A DNA stretch of 64,000 nucleotides from Polaromonas sp. P2-4 (GTDB taxonomy: Bacteria; Pseudomonadota; Gammaproteobacteria; Burkholderiales; Burkholderiaceae_C), in contig CP087965.1 of assembly GCA_024703855.1 (NCBI GenBank), positions 3,774,001-3,838,000 on the forward strand, read 5' to 3'. Of this stretch, positions 29,733-40,237 are shown in pieces (the stretch's first letter is position 1; each line of letters opens with the position of its first letter). Under the pieces are notes generated by a model that was given only the letters and a program-made list of their open reading frames with translations, was not told the origin of the DNA and did no database searches. A program made the translations under genes and the position numbers.

Positions 29733-31438
29733 TCAGGCGCCCAGCATGGGCAGGTTCAGGCCGTTGTCTTTGGCGCTTTGCTTGGCAATGTCATAGCCCG
29801 CATCGGCGTGGCGCATGACACCGGTTGCCGGGTCATTGAAGAGCACGCGCTCAACGCGCTCGGCCGCTTCTGGCGTGCCGTCACACACAATGACGACGCC
29901 CGAATGCTGTGAGTAGCCCATGCCGACACCGCCGCCGTGGTGCAGGCTGACCCAGGTCGCGCCGCTGGCCGTGTTGAGCAGGGCGTTGAGCAGCGGCCAG
30001 TCGCTTACGGCATCGCTGCCGTCTTTCATGGCTTCGGTCTCGCGGTTGGGCGAGGCGACGGAGCCGCTGTCGAGGTGGTCACGGCCAATCACAATCGGCG
30101 CCTTCAGCTCACCGTTTTTGACCATTTCGTTGAAGGCCAGGCCGGCCAGATGGCGCTCGCCCAGACCTATCCAGCAAATCCGCGCCGGCAGGCCCTGAAA
30201 GCTGATGCGCTCTTCGGCCATGTCGAGCCAGCGGTGCAAGGGCTTGTTGTCCGGAAACAGCTCTTTCATCTTGGCATCGGTTTTCCGGATGTCTTCCGGA
30301 TCGCCCGACAGGGCGACCCAGCGGAAGGGCCCGACACCGCGGCAAAACAGCGGCCGGATGTAGGCGGGCACAAAGCCGGGGTAGTCAAAGGCGTTGTCCA
30401 GGCCAAAGTCTTTGGCGACCTGGCGCAGGTTGTTGCCGTAGTCCACCGTGGGAATGCCCATCTTGTGAAAGGCCAGCATGGCCTTGACATGGGTCACGCA
30501 GGACTCGCCGGCGGCTTTTGTCAGCGCGGCGTGCTGCGACGGATCCTTTGCGCGGCCCGCCATTGCGCCACCGTCCAGCCCGCTGGCAGGTAGCCGTTGA
30601 TGATGTCGTGGGCCGAAGTCTGGTCGGTCACGATGTCGGGACGGATGCCGCCGGCCTGGGCGCGCTTCACGAGTTCGGGAACGAGCTCGGCCGCGTTGCC
30701 GCACAGGGCGATGGAGACGGCCTCCTTGCGTGCCGTGTGGTGCTTGATGAGCTCCAGCGCTTCATCCAGATTGGCGGCCTGCTTGTCGACATAACGTGTG
30801 CGCAGGCGAAAGTCGATGCTCGACTGCTGGCACTCGATGTTGAGCGAACAGGCGCCGGCAAACGTGGCGGCCAATGGCTGCGCGCCACCCATGCCGCCCA
30901 GGCCTGCGGTCAGCACCCAGCGGCCCGCCAGGTCGCCGTTGAAGTGCTGGCGACCGGCCTCGACAAAGGTTTCGTAAGTGCCTTGCACGATGCCCTGCGT
31001 GCCGATGTAAATCCAGCTGCCGGCCGTCATCTGGCCGTACATCATGAGACCGGCCCGGTCGAGCTCGTTGAAGTGCTCCCAGGTGGCCCATTTGGGAACC
31101 AGGTTGGAATTGGCGATCAGCACACGCGGCGCACCCGCATGGGTACGAAACACGCCGACTGGTTTGCCGGACTGCACCAGCAGCGTTTCGTCTGCCTTGA
31201 GCTTGCGCAGCGAATCCAGGATGGCATCAAACGCCGGCCAGTTGCGCGCCGCCTTGCCGATGCCGCCGTAGACCACCAGCTCATCAGGGTTTTCTGCCAC
31301 CTCCGGGTCCAGGTTGTTCTGGATCATGCGGTAAGCCGCTTCTATCTGCCAGTTGGCGCAGGTGAGGGTGTTCCCCCTGGGTGCGCGCACCGGGCGGGCT
31401 TTGCTGTCGAAGAATGGGGTTTGCGAGAGATCAGACAT
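29733..31438 (-). CDS. hutU: urocanate hydratase (frameshifted)
   Basis: Converts urocanate to imidazolone propionate using tightly bound NAD+. About 568 codons. ATG 31438 ([20 protein letters not shown]). Motifs: [57 protein letters not shown] (NAD site), [17 protein letters not shown]. Frame break is near 30556. First gene downstream of a strong promoter with an embedded HutC-like operator, divergent from hutC. Confidence 0.96.
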
Positions 31439-31479
31439 GGTTGGCTCCATTGGGTCGTAAAAATACTTTGATGGGGCGG

Positions 31480-31508
31480 ATGGTAGTTGTCTATACAACT
31501 TGTGTCAA
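31480..31508 (-). promoter_or_regulatory. hutU promoter with HutC-like operator in the spacer
   Basis: On minus: -35 TTGACA (31503-31508), a 17-bp spacer, and -10 TACCAT (31480-31485). The palindrome AGTTGTCTATACAACT (31485-31500) fills the spacer, the classic place for repressor occlusion. It lies 42 bp upstream of hutU and 27 bp upstream of divergent hutC, so HutC would control both itself and hutUH. Seen directly in sequence; HutC binding is inferred. Confidence 0.75.
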
Positions 31509-31526
31509 CTAGGGTAATCTACGGGG

Positions 31527-32235
31527 ATGGAAAAAAATGATTTACCTGCTTATGAGCAGGTCAAGGCGTTCATCAAGGGACACATCAGCTCGGGTGGGTG
31601 GCGACCCGGCGACCCCGTGCCCAGCGAGTCTGCGTTGATGGAGCAGTTCAGCATCAGCCGCATGACGGTCAACCGCGCACTGCGTGAGTTGATGGGTGAG
31701 GGGCTGGTTACGCGGGTTCAGGGCTCGGGCACGTTTGTGGCGGAACTGCATCGCATTTCTTCAACTCTTACCATTCGTGACATTCATGAAGAAGTCATTG
31801 AGCGTGGCCATGTTCATACCTCCCGTGTGCTGCTGGCCGAGGCCGAAACAGCCAGCGCCGATCTGGCGCGCACCCTGGGCTTGCCCAGTGGTGCGCGTTT
31901 TTCACACCATACTGATTCACCTGGAAAACGGCATTCCCATTCAGTATGAAGACCGTTATGTCAACCCGGCGGCAGCACCCAACTACCTGAAAACCGACTT
32001 CAGCCAGACCACGCCCACACACCACTTGCTGAAAGAGGCGCCGTTGACCGAAGCCAGCTATTCGATTGAGGCCTGCCTGCCTTCTGCGCTGGAGACCAAA
32101 CACCTGGACATCAAGCGCGGTGAAGCCTGCCTGGCCATGATGCGCCGCACCGTGAGCGGCGCCCATATTGCCAGCGTGGTGCGCCTGGTGTATCCGGGTT
32201 CGCGCTACAGTTTTGCCGGAAAGTTTCAGCCATGA
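31527..32235 (+). CDS. hutC: histidine utilisation repressor, GntR/HutC family (frameshifted)
   Basis: About 236 codons. N-terminal GntR winged helix (YEQVKAFIKGHISSGGWRPG, SESALMEQFSISRMTVNRAL, GSGTFVAE), C-terminal UTRA ligand domain (IHEEVIERGHVHTSRVLLAE, IQYEDRYVNP, ending YPGSRYSFAG). Frame break is near 31897 in a T run. HutC proteins are released by urocanate. It is divergent from hutU across the shared operator region. Confidence 0.94.
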
Positions 32236-32353
32236 GACCGCCGGGCCGCCCCAAGGACTCGTACCGCAGCGCCGTAGCGCGGAGGTTTCCAATAAAACCG
32301 CCGGGCCGCCCCAAGGGCTCGCACCGCAGCGCGCAGCGCGGAGGCTTCCAATG
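32236..32353 (+). repeat. 60-bp tandem repeat between hutC and hutD
   Basis: Two copies with a 60-base period (32236 and 32296), each CCGCCGGGCCGCCCCAAGG, then CTCG, CCGCAGCG and GCGCGGAGG.TTCCAAT. In the second copy the GGAGG becomes the ribosome-binding site and the final AAT runs into the hutD ATG. The GGGCCGCCCCAAGG element is a repeat type I associate with Comamonadaceae. Confidence 0.85.
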
Positions 32354-32910
32354 AGCTGGCAAATCGTTAGGCTTGCCGACGTGCAGGCAACACCCTGGCG
32401 CAATGGTGGCGGCGTGACGCGTGAGCTGGCCGTCTGGCCATCGGTAGACGACTGGGTCTGGCGCATGTCGGTCGCCGAGGTGGACAAGAGCGGGCCGTTT
32501 TCAAGGTTTGACGGCATAGAGCGGTGGTTTGCCGTGCTGGCCGGTGCCGGTGTGCAATTGAATGTGGCTGGGCAAGACCAGAGGCTGACGGCGGGCGACC
32601 CCCGTTTTACTTTGATGGTGCGGCCGCCACCGATTGCCAGCTGCTGGAGGGCAAGACGCAAGATTTCAATTTGATGGTGCGAAAGAGCCGGGCCGCATCG
32701 CGCATGGTACGGGTCCGTGAAAACTTTTCCATGACCGTGTGTGCTCCTAAAACAATAGCTATCTACGCAATGAATACGGGGGCTACAGTGCTATTTAATA
32801 ATGAATCCCTGCTTCTGCCGCCGGCCAGCCTGGCCTGGCGGACAGTGACCGAAAACGCCGAGCTGCGGGTGACCGCAGCGCAGGCACTCTGGATGGAGAT
32901 TGACGCATGA
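32351..32910 (+). CDS. hutD: HutD family protein (frameshifted)
   Basis: Cupin-like protein of hut operons, about 186 codons, beginning [20 protein letters not shown] with [20 protein letters not shown], the family pattern. Frame break is near 32600-32604 (C run one short). In Pseudomonas HutD is thought to tune hut expression by binding formylglutamate-type intermediates. The stretch 32743-32803 resembles a dispersed AATAGCTAT repeat but aligns with normal HutD sequence. It overlaps hutI by 4 bases. Confidence 0.9.
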
Positions 32911-34122
32911 ATCTGAAACTCTGGACAAACTGCCGCGCCGCCACCATGCAGCAAGGCGCTGTGCAGCCCTACGGCCTGATCGACGATGCCGCGCTGGTGG
33001 TCGACGGTGAGGCGCTGCTGTGGGTGGGCCCGCGAAGCGACTTGCCGCCGGAACTGGCGGCCCGTTGCGGGGAAAAACACGACGCAGGTGGGGCGCTCAT
33101 CACGCCCGGCCTGATTGATTGCCACACCCATCTGGTCTATGGCGGCGACAGGGCCAACGAGTTTGAGCTGCGCCTGAAGGGTGCCGGCTACGAAGAGATT
33201 GCCCGCGCCGGCGGCGGCATTGTGTCAACCGTTCAAGCCACGCGCACGGCGACGGCTGCGCAGCTGGTCGCACAAAGTCTGCCGCGCCTTGAGCACCTGA
33301 TGGCCGAGGGTGTGACGACGATAGAGATCAAGTCGGGTTACGGCCTGGCGCTGGAACATGAGCGCAAGGCGCTGTCGGTGGCGCGTGAATTGGGCCGCAC
33401 CAACCCTGATCACGGTGCGCACCACCTTTCTGGGGGCGCATGCCACGCCGCCAGAGTTTGCCGGGCGCACCGATGACTACATCGATGAAGTGCTGCGCAT
33501 GTTGCCGCTGCTGCATGCCGAAGGGCTGGTGGATGCCGTTGATGCATTTTGCGAGCGCATCGGGTTCAGCACGGCGCAGACTGAGCGGGTTTTCGCGGCC
33601 GCACAGGCCTTGCAACTGCCCGTGAAATTGCACGCCGAGCAGCTCAGCGACAGCGGTGGTGCGCAGCTTGCGGCCCGCCACGGCGCGCTCAGTTGCGACC
33701 ATCTGGAATGGCTGTCCGCAGAAGGTGCCCAGGCCATGGCGGCGGCCGGCACGGTGGCGGTGTTGTTGCCCGGCGCGTTTTACTTTCTGCGTGAAACACG
33801 GCTGCCGCCGGTGGCCATGCTGCGCGAGCACCAGGTTCCGATCGCCATCTCCACCGACAGCAATCCGGGCAGCTCACCCTGCACCTCCTTGCTGCTGATG
33901 CTCAACATGGCCTGCACGCTGTTCAGGCTCACGCCAGAAGAAGCGCTGGCCGGCGTGACGCGCCACGCGGCCGCGGCCCTGGGCTTGCGCGACCGGGGTG
34001 TGCTGGCGGTGGGCATGCGGGCCGATTTTGTGTCGTGGGGCGTGCAGCGGCCCGCCGAGCTGAGCTACGCGCTCGGTGCCAATCCCCGGATTCAAACTGT
34101 GTTCAAGGGTCAAATCATATGA
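32907..34122 (+). CDS. hutI: imidazolonepropionase (frameshifted)
   Basis: Amidohydrolase opening the imidazolone ring to formiminoglutamate. About 405 codons. Metal motif [51 protein letters not shown] and [10 protein letters not shown] are all present. Frame break is near 33405. Overlaps hutD at its start and hutG at its end (ATGA), so the plus-strand hut genes form one operon. Confidence 0.95.
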
Positions 34123-34940
34123 GTGAGATGAATAACGATCAGGTCTATACATTGCAGTGCGGCAGCGTGCCCCTGCTGGTGAGCATGCCGCATATCGGCA
34201 CGGCCATTCCGGCGGAACTCCAGCCGGCCTACACCGCTGAAGCGCTGAAAGTGGAAGACACCGACTGGCACCTGGCCAAGCTTTACAACTTCCTGCCGGA
34301 GCTGGGCGCCAGCGTGCTCACGCCGCATTACTCGCGTTATGTGATTGACCTCAACCGCCCGCCGGATGACGCGCCCATGTACCCGGGTGCCTCCAACACC
34401 GAGCTCTGCCCTACCCGGTTTTTTAGCGGTGAGCCGCTTTACAAGGCTGGCTGCGAGCCCGCGCCTGATGAGCGCGCCAGGCGGCGCGAGGCTTACTGGC
34501 AGCCCTACCATGCGGCTCTGGCCGCCGAGCTGGAGCGCATCAAGGCCCAGCACGGCTTTGCGCTGCTCTGGGACGCGCACAGCATTCGCTCGCAGATTCC
34601 CTGGCTGTTTGAAGGCCAGCTGCCCGACCTTAATATCGGCACGGCCAGCGGCGCCAGCGCCCATGAAACCATTACCGCAGCGGTGGCGCAGGCCTGTGCA
34701 GAGTCGCCGCACATCACCACAGCCGTCAACGGCCGCTTCAAGGGCGGCTACATCACGCGGCGTTATGGCCAGCCGTCCGAGGGTGTGCACGCCATTCAGC
34801 TGGAGATGTGCCAGAGCCTGTACATGCAGGAAGTCGCACCGTTTGCCTACGACGCGGCGCTGGCTTCCAAGATCCAGCCTTTGTTGAAAAATATGGTCTC
34901 CAGCGCCTTGTCCGCATGCAGGAGCTGCTATGAAAAGTGA
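34119..34940 (+). CDS. hutG: N-formylglutamate deformylase
   Basis: Intact, 273 aa. Motifs [48 protein letters not shown] and [13 protein letters not shown] match the HutG amidohydrolase family. It releases formate and glutamate, completing the five-step HutF-HutG branch. Start overlaps hutI; its 3' end overlaps hutF by 11 bases. Confidence 0.95.
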   Translation: MSEMNNDQVYTLQCGSVPLLVSMPHIGTAIPAELQPAYTAEALKVEDTDWHLAKLYNFLPELGASVLTPHYSRYVIDLNRPPDDAPMYPGASNTELCPTRFFSGEPLYKAGCEPAPDERARRREAYWQPYHAALAAELERIKAQHGFALLWDAHSIRSQIPWLFEGQLPDLNIGTASGASAHETITAAVAQACAESPHITTAVNGRFKGGYITRRYGQPSEGVHAIQLEMCQSLYMQEVAPFAYDAALASKIQPLLKNMVSSALSACRSCYEK

Positions 34941-36359
34941 AGCAAAGTTCTTCGCCGCACAAGCCTGGGTGCAAGGCGCATGGGCCCACGATGTCCTGCT
35001 GACCGTTGCAGAAAACGGCAGCTGGCGCAGCGTGCAGCCTGATGCCACGCCAGCCCAGCAGCTAGGCGCCACGCGCCTGTCGGGCCCCGTGTTGCCGGGG
35101 CTGGTGAACGCCCATGGCCATGCTTTCCAGCGCGCCATCGTCGGCCTGACCGAGCGGCGCAGCACCGGTACGGCCCAGGCGGCCGATGATTTCTGGAGCT
35201 GGCGCGACCGCATGTACAGCGCCGCCAACCGCATCACGCCAGAACAACTCGAAGCGATTGCCAGCCTGCTCTATGCCGAGCTGCTGGCCGGTGGCTACAC
35301 GCAGGTCTGCGAATTTCACTATTTGCACAACGATATCGACGGCGCGCCCTACGCCAATCCCGTCGAGATGTCGCTGGCCCTGGTGCGGGCCGCGCAGCGC
35401 ACGGGCATGGGCCTGACGCTGCTGCCCACGCTGTACATGCGTTCCGGTTTTACCGCGGCCGGCCTGCGTGAAGACCAACGCCGGTTTGCCTCGACGCCCG
35501 ACAGCGTGATGCGCGTGGTGCAAGAGATTCAGCGCCATACGGCCGGCGACGACCGCATCAACGCCGGTGTGGCGATTCATTCGCTGCGGGCGGCCAGCCC
35601 GGCCGCGCTGCAGGAACTGGCGTCGCATGCGCGGCAGGCCAATCTGCCGGTGCACATCCACATTGCCGAGCAGACGCAAGAAGTGTCTGACTGCATCGCC
35701 CACACCGGCCAGCGCCCGATTGAATGGCTGCTGAACCATGCCGAAGTTGAGCGCGCTGGAACCTGGTGCATGCCACGCACACCACATCCGCCGAACTGCT
35801 GGGGGTAGCGGGCAAGGGCGCGTCCATCGTGATCTGCCCGGCCACCGAAGCCAATCTGGGCGATGGCGTGTTTGACTTGCCGGGCTATGCCGCCGCGAAG
35901 GGGCTTTGGTCCATCGGTTCCGACAGCCACGTCACCCGGAGCTGGCCCGAAGAATTGCGTCTGCTGGAGTATTCGCAGCGCCTGACCTTGCAGCAACGCA
36001 ATATTGCCGCGCGCATCTTGGGCCACGAAAGCAGCGCCGCTGCGCTGTTTGAAGCGGCACTGGCAGGCGGACACCCGGCCACCGGCCAGGCGCTGGGCGG
36101 TATTGCCCCAGGCCAGCGCGCCGATTTCGTGACGCTGGATCTGCAATCACCGGCCTTGCTGGGTGTTCCCGCGGACCATGTGCTGGACGCGCTGGTGTTC
36201 TCCAGCCCGGGTGCGGCGTTTGACGAGGTGTTTGTGGCGGGTGAGCGTGTGGTTGCCCATGGATTCGCCACCGGCCCGGGGCAGGACGCGGCGCGGAAGT
36301 CAGAACTGGCTGAGAACTTTGCCCGCGCCATGCGCTCGCTCTGGGGAGTGGCACGTTAG
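34930..36359 (+). CDS. hutF: formimidoylglutamate deiminase (frameshifted)
   Basis: Zinc amidohydrolase converting formiminoglutamate to formylglutamate + NH3. About 476 codons. Metal motif LVNAHGHAFQRAIVG, FWSWRDRMYSAANRI, VCEFHYLHND, VHIHIAEQTQEV, GSDSHVTRSWPEELR. Frame break is near 35758. Last hut gene on plus. After it 135 bp are gene-free before the Fic gene end. Confidence 0.95.
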
Positions 36360-36494
36360 TGTGGTGTTGCACGCTAGCACCAAGATCAGTATGCGAATTT
36401 CCTGCGGGCGCTGGGGTGACCTACTAAAAAGAGCTGTTTCGGTTTAATACGTCGAGACTCAGATTTGCAGCGGCTGCGGCTGCTCACGCTGCCG

Positions 36495-37663
36495 TCATAG
36501 GGGCTCGCCCCCTTCATTCAGGATGTTCAAGTAGTCGTCGTAGACAAACACACGGTTGCGGCGCTGGCCGGTGAGCTCGCGCGCAATGCCCAAGCTCACC
36601 AGGGCTTGCATGGACTTGGAGGCGGTAGGGAAGGTCATGCCTGCGTCCTGGCACAGTTGACGCAGGCTACATAAGGGGCGGCTTCGAAGCGCACCCAGCA
36701 CGCGCTGGGCGTTCGCCGCGCCGCGCCCGATGGCTTGGCTGCGCTGGATGTCTTGCTGGAACAGCGCCGCCAGCCGCTGTGCGGTTTGCACAGCACCGGT
36801 GGCGGTTTGCTCCACGCCTTCCAGAAAAAGTCCACCCACGCTTCCCAGTCGCCGTGGGTGCGCACTCGGTCAAGCAGTTCGTAATACACGGCGCGGTGTT
36901 GCTTGAAGTACAGGCTCAGGTACAGCAGGGGCTGCGCGAGCAGGCCGCCGTCGTGCAGCAGCATCGCAATCAACAGTCTACCCAGGCGGCCATTGCCATC
37001 CAGGAAGGGGTGAATGGTTTCAAACTGGACATGGGCGAGCGCTGCCTTGAGCAGGACAGGTGTGGGGTCGGCCGGCCCTTGGCCATGAATAAAGCCCTCC
37101 AGCGCCGCCATGCAGGGCTCGACTTGCTGGGGCGGCGCTGGCACAAAGCGGGCGTTGCCTGGCCGGGTGCCGCCAATCCAGTTCTGGCTGCGGCGAAACT
37201 CGCCGGGGGCCTTGTCGCTGCCTCGCCCCCGCGCCATCAGGTGCTCATGCATTTCACGCAAGAGCCGGTTGCACAAAGGAAAGCCTTGGCGTAGACGGGC
37301 CATGCCGTGCTCCAGCGCGGCAATGTAGTTAGAGACCTCCACCACGTCGTCAAACGGCACGCCGGGTAACTCGTCCAGCTCAAACAGCAACAGGTCAGAC
37401 AGCGAAGACTGCGTGCCCTCGATTTGCGACGACAGCACCGCCTCGCGCCGGACGTAGGCGTACAGAAAAAGTTGGGGATTAGGCAGCAGCGTGCTGACGC
37501 TGTCCAGCCGCCCCACGGCCAGCGTAGCCCGTTCCAGCAAGGTCTGGCGGGCACCGTTCAAGTCCAGCGGCGGTGTGGGCGGCAACGGAGCGGGCACAAA
37601 AGCCCGAACGGTTTCACTGCCGGCCACGCTGGGGGTGTAGGTGCCTGTTGCGTCACGAAGCAT
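36495..37663 (-). CDS. Fic family protein with C-terminal winged helix (frameshifted)
   Basis: AMPylation-type enzyme, about 389 codons from ATG 37663, which has AAGGA 10 bases upstream. Fic motif HPFLDGNGRLGR (218-229) is complete. The N-terminal segment SSQIEG (78-83) matches the (S/T)xxxE(G/N) autoinhibition motif, so this is a self-inhibited Fic. The C-terminus (SLRQLCQDAGMTFPTASKSM, VFVYDDYLNIL) is a winged-helix DNA-binding domain. Frame break is in A5 at 36825-36829. Target unknown; stand-alone gene in a region also holding an IS element. Confidence 0.88.
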
Positions 37664-37685
37664 GCGGACGATCCTTGAATAGGGA

Positions 37686-37704
37686 ATTTCTTTATTAAAG
37701 AAAT
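37686..37704 (-). promoter_or_regulatory. perfect palindrome upstream of the Fic gene
   Basis: ATTTCTTTATTAAAGAAAT, 9-base arms around one base, centred 32 bp before the Fic start in an A/T-rich island. A second TATTAATA element lies at about 37712-37724. Candidate operator, possibly for the winged-helix domain of the Fic protein itself. Confidence 0.55.
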
Positions 37705-37724
37705 GTGCATTATCTATTAATAAA

Positions 37725-38116
37725 GTTGCTTCGGTAGAGGCTGGGTCCGGGGAACCCCAGCTCCGCCACCCCCCAACAGCAAACGCGAGCCGTAGAGCGG
37801 CGTGTGCTCGAGGACTACAAACTTTTTTGGCCTCTACCCCATTTATTCCATAAGCGCCAGTAGCTATCAAAAAGAGCAGCTGGGAGCCTCGGCTGCATCA
37901 ATCAGGCATTGGGGTTGCCCGCGTATTTATCGAGACGTATTTGACGGATGGCAGCACCAACACATGGTCTGTGTGCTGGCTGGCGTCCATGCCGCCACGC
38001 AGCTCGTCGCAAGATTTCCAGAGAGGAGGTGCGGATTTTTGAGCGCCATGGAGTCTGGGAGGTGAGATTGAAGTCCAAAGCCCGGATTTTCATGGTCTTT
38101 TAGGCTTCTAACCTGA
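37725..38116. other. intergenic region between Fic gene and IS element
   Basis: About 390 bp with no convincing gene. It contains one AGTAGCTATCAAAAAGAGCAG repeat-like element (37857-37877) of the type also seen at 40051-40080. Confidence 0.45.
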
Positions 38117-40005
38117 AGTTCCCCCTCCGATAGCTTCACTTTTCGCTAGAAATCTCTTTTGAATCAACGACGTAGGTCATTTTTACACTCTTCTTTTTGT
38201 AGGCATGTAAAAATTATTGAATTATTAGGTAAATGTGACTATAAATGTGGGCATGCACATTCATATCGTCGCAAATCGAAATTCATCACCAACGGTCCTC
38301 TTGCGCTGAGTCCTACCGTGAGGGCGCCAAGGTTTGCAAGCGCACTTTGGCCAATCTGTCGGGTTTGACAGCGTCGCAAATCGAATCCATTCGCCGCGTT
38401 TTGCGCGGCGAGGTGTTGCAGCCCGTTGCACAAACATTCGAGATCACCCGCTCACGCGCCCACGGCCATGTGCAAGCCGTCGCACTGGCCATGCAGCGCT
38501 TGGGCTTTGCTTCGCTGCTGGCCTCCAAACCCTGCCCTGAGCGCGACCTGGTGCAGGCCATGGTGGCCTCGCGCATCATCTGTCCGGCCACCAAACTGGC
38601 CACCACGCGCCTGTGGCACACCAGCACCCTGGCACAGGAGTTTGGTGTGCCAGACGCCACCGAGGACGACCTGTACGCCGCCATGGACTGGCTGCTCGCG
38701 AGGCAAGACCGGATTCAAAAGAAACTGGCGACGCGCCTCCTCCAGGAAGACTCCCTGGTGCTGTACGACCTCTCATCGAGTTACTTCGAGGGCGCCCACT
38801 GCCCCTTGGCCAAACTGGGCTACAGCCGCGACGGCAAGCGCGGCACCCTGCAGGTCAACTATGGACTGCTCACCGATGACCGAGGCTGCCCGGTGGCGAT
38901 CTCGGTGCACCCGGGCAATACCTCGGACAGCACCACGTTCATGCCTGCAGGTTCAACGCCTGCGCGAGGAGTTTGGCATCCAACGCATGGTGATGGTGGG
39001 CGATCGGGGGCATGATCTCGCAAAAGGCCATCGATGAAATGAGCAAAGACGCCGATGTGGCCTGGATCACGGCGCTGCGCAGTTCCTCGATTCGCACGCT
39101 GGTGGAGCAGCGTCACCTGCAACTGGGCTTGTTTGATGAGCGCAATTTGCTGGAGATCAGCTCACCCGACTTTCCCGGTGAGCGACTGGTAGCGTGTCGC
39201 AATCCGGAGTTGGCCAAGATGCGGGGGCACACCCGGGATGATTTGTTACTGGCCACCGAGACGAATCTGGAGAAGATCAAGCTGCGCGTCGATGTGGGCA
39301 ATCTGGTGGGTAAAGACAAGATTGGCGTGGCCGTGGGCAAGGTCGTCAACCAATACAAGGTGGCCAAGCACTTCGACCTGGTCATCACCGACAATTCATT
39401 CACCTTCACCCGCATGGCCGACAACATTGCCGCCGAGGCGGCCCTGGACGGCTTGTACATCATTCGCACGTCTGTCACGGCGCAGCGCATGGATGCCGCG
39501 ACTTGTGTGCGCACCTATAAGTCCTTGGCCCAGGTGGAGCGCGTTTCGTTCGATCAAGACGATGGATTTGAAGGTGCGACCAATTCATCACCATCTGGAG
39601 GGTCGGGTGCGTGCGCATATCTTTCTGTGCATGTTGGCCTATTACGTGGAGTGGCACATGCGACAGGCTTGGGCGTCGTTGATGTTTGCCGATGAGGACC
39701 AGGCGGCCAAACTTACGCGTGATCCGGTGGCACCGGCAAAACGTTCTGGTGCGGCGATGAAGAAGGTGCTCAGTCGTACCTTGGAAGACGGCAGCCCAAC
39801 GCACAGCTTTCAGACCTTGATGAAGGAGTTGCAGACCATCGTGCGTAACACGTGCCGCACTCCGAAAACCGCAGCAGATGCGCCAAGCTTTGAGATCACC
39901 ACGTTGCCCAGCGACAAGCAAAAGCGTGCGCTCGAATTGATCGGTCACATCAAGATGTAGACAGGGCGTGGAACCAAAAATACCGGGCACTTCAGAGGGG
40001 AAACT
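38117..40005 (+). mobile_element. IS1634-family insertion sequence
   Basis: About 1.9 kb element with imperfect terminal inverted repeats AGTTCCCCCTCCGA (left) and, inverted on the right, AGTTTCCCCTCTGA, 12 of 14 matching. It encodes one transposase. The ends were chosen by eye; I could not find a clear target duplication. It lies about 75 bp from tRNA-Arg. Confidence 0.65.
38253..39960 (+). CDS. IS1634-family transposase (four frameshifts)
   Basis: DDE transposase, about 569 codons. Start ATG 38253 (MHIHIVANRNSSPTVLLR), then RESYREGAKVCKRTLANLSG, first DDE region LYDLSSSYFEGAHCPLAKLG, second VGDRGMISQKAIDEM, third around AQVERAFRSIKTMDLKVRP. Frame breaks are near 38309, 38946, 39006 and 39543. 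It may be inactive, but the same indel rate affects essential genes here, so decay cannot be claimed. Confidence 0.85.
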
Positions 40006-40050
40006 CGCTCTTTTGGGGGAGGAACTTCAGTCTAGCCCTTATTCTACGGG

Positions 40051-40080
40051 CGCAAGCAGCTATTGAAATAATAGCGCTTG
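40051..40080. repeat. short dispersed AGCTATT..AATAGC element
   Basis: CAAGCAGCTATTGAAATAATAGCGCTTG beside tRNA-Arg. Related sequences are at 18586-18610, 32743-32803 and 37854-37882, sharing an AGCTAT/ATAGCT core with A-rich centre. I associate these with Comamonadaceae genomes from memory. Overlaps the last bases of the tRNA gene. Confidence 0.45.
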
Positions 40081-40153
40081 GTACCACCAACAGGAATCGA
40101 ACCTGTATCTAGCGCTTAGGAGGCACTCGTTCTATCCATTGAACTATGGCGGC
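40079..40153 (-). tRNA. tRNA-Arg (anticodon CCT)
   Basis: 75 nt on minus, beginning GCCGCCATAGTTCAATGGAT. The anticodon loop CTCCTAA gives CCT, T-arm GGTTCGATTCC, and CCA is encoded. Acceptor arms GCCGCCA and TGGTGGT pair with two G-U wobbles. tRNA-Arg(CCT) genes are frequent integration sites; an IS lies just downstream. Confidence 0.95.
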
Positions 40154-40237
40154 ACTTTTTGGCACTTCTTGCGAAGAACAGGAATTGTATGCGCTGGCCG
40201 TGCGGGGCGCCCCGGAGGTGGCCAGGGCGGCGCCGGC

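Noticed and set aside
37664..37870. Longer N-terminus for the Fic protein (start at 37870)
   Set aside because: The extension is not Fic-like and crosses the A/T-rich palindrome; the ATG at 37663 has a good AAGGA site.
38253..39960. Calling the IS1634 transposase a dead pseudogene
   Set aside because: Its frameshift density is only modestly higher than that in essential genes here, so decay cannot be separated from sequencing error.
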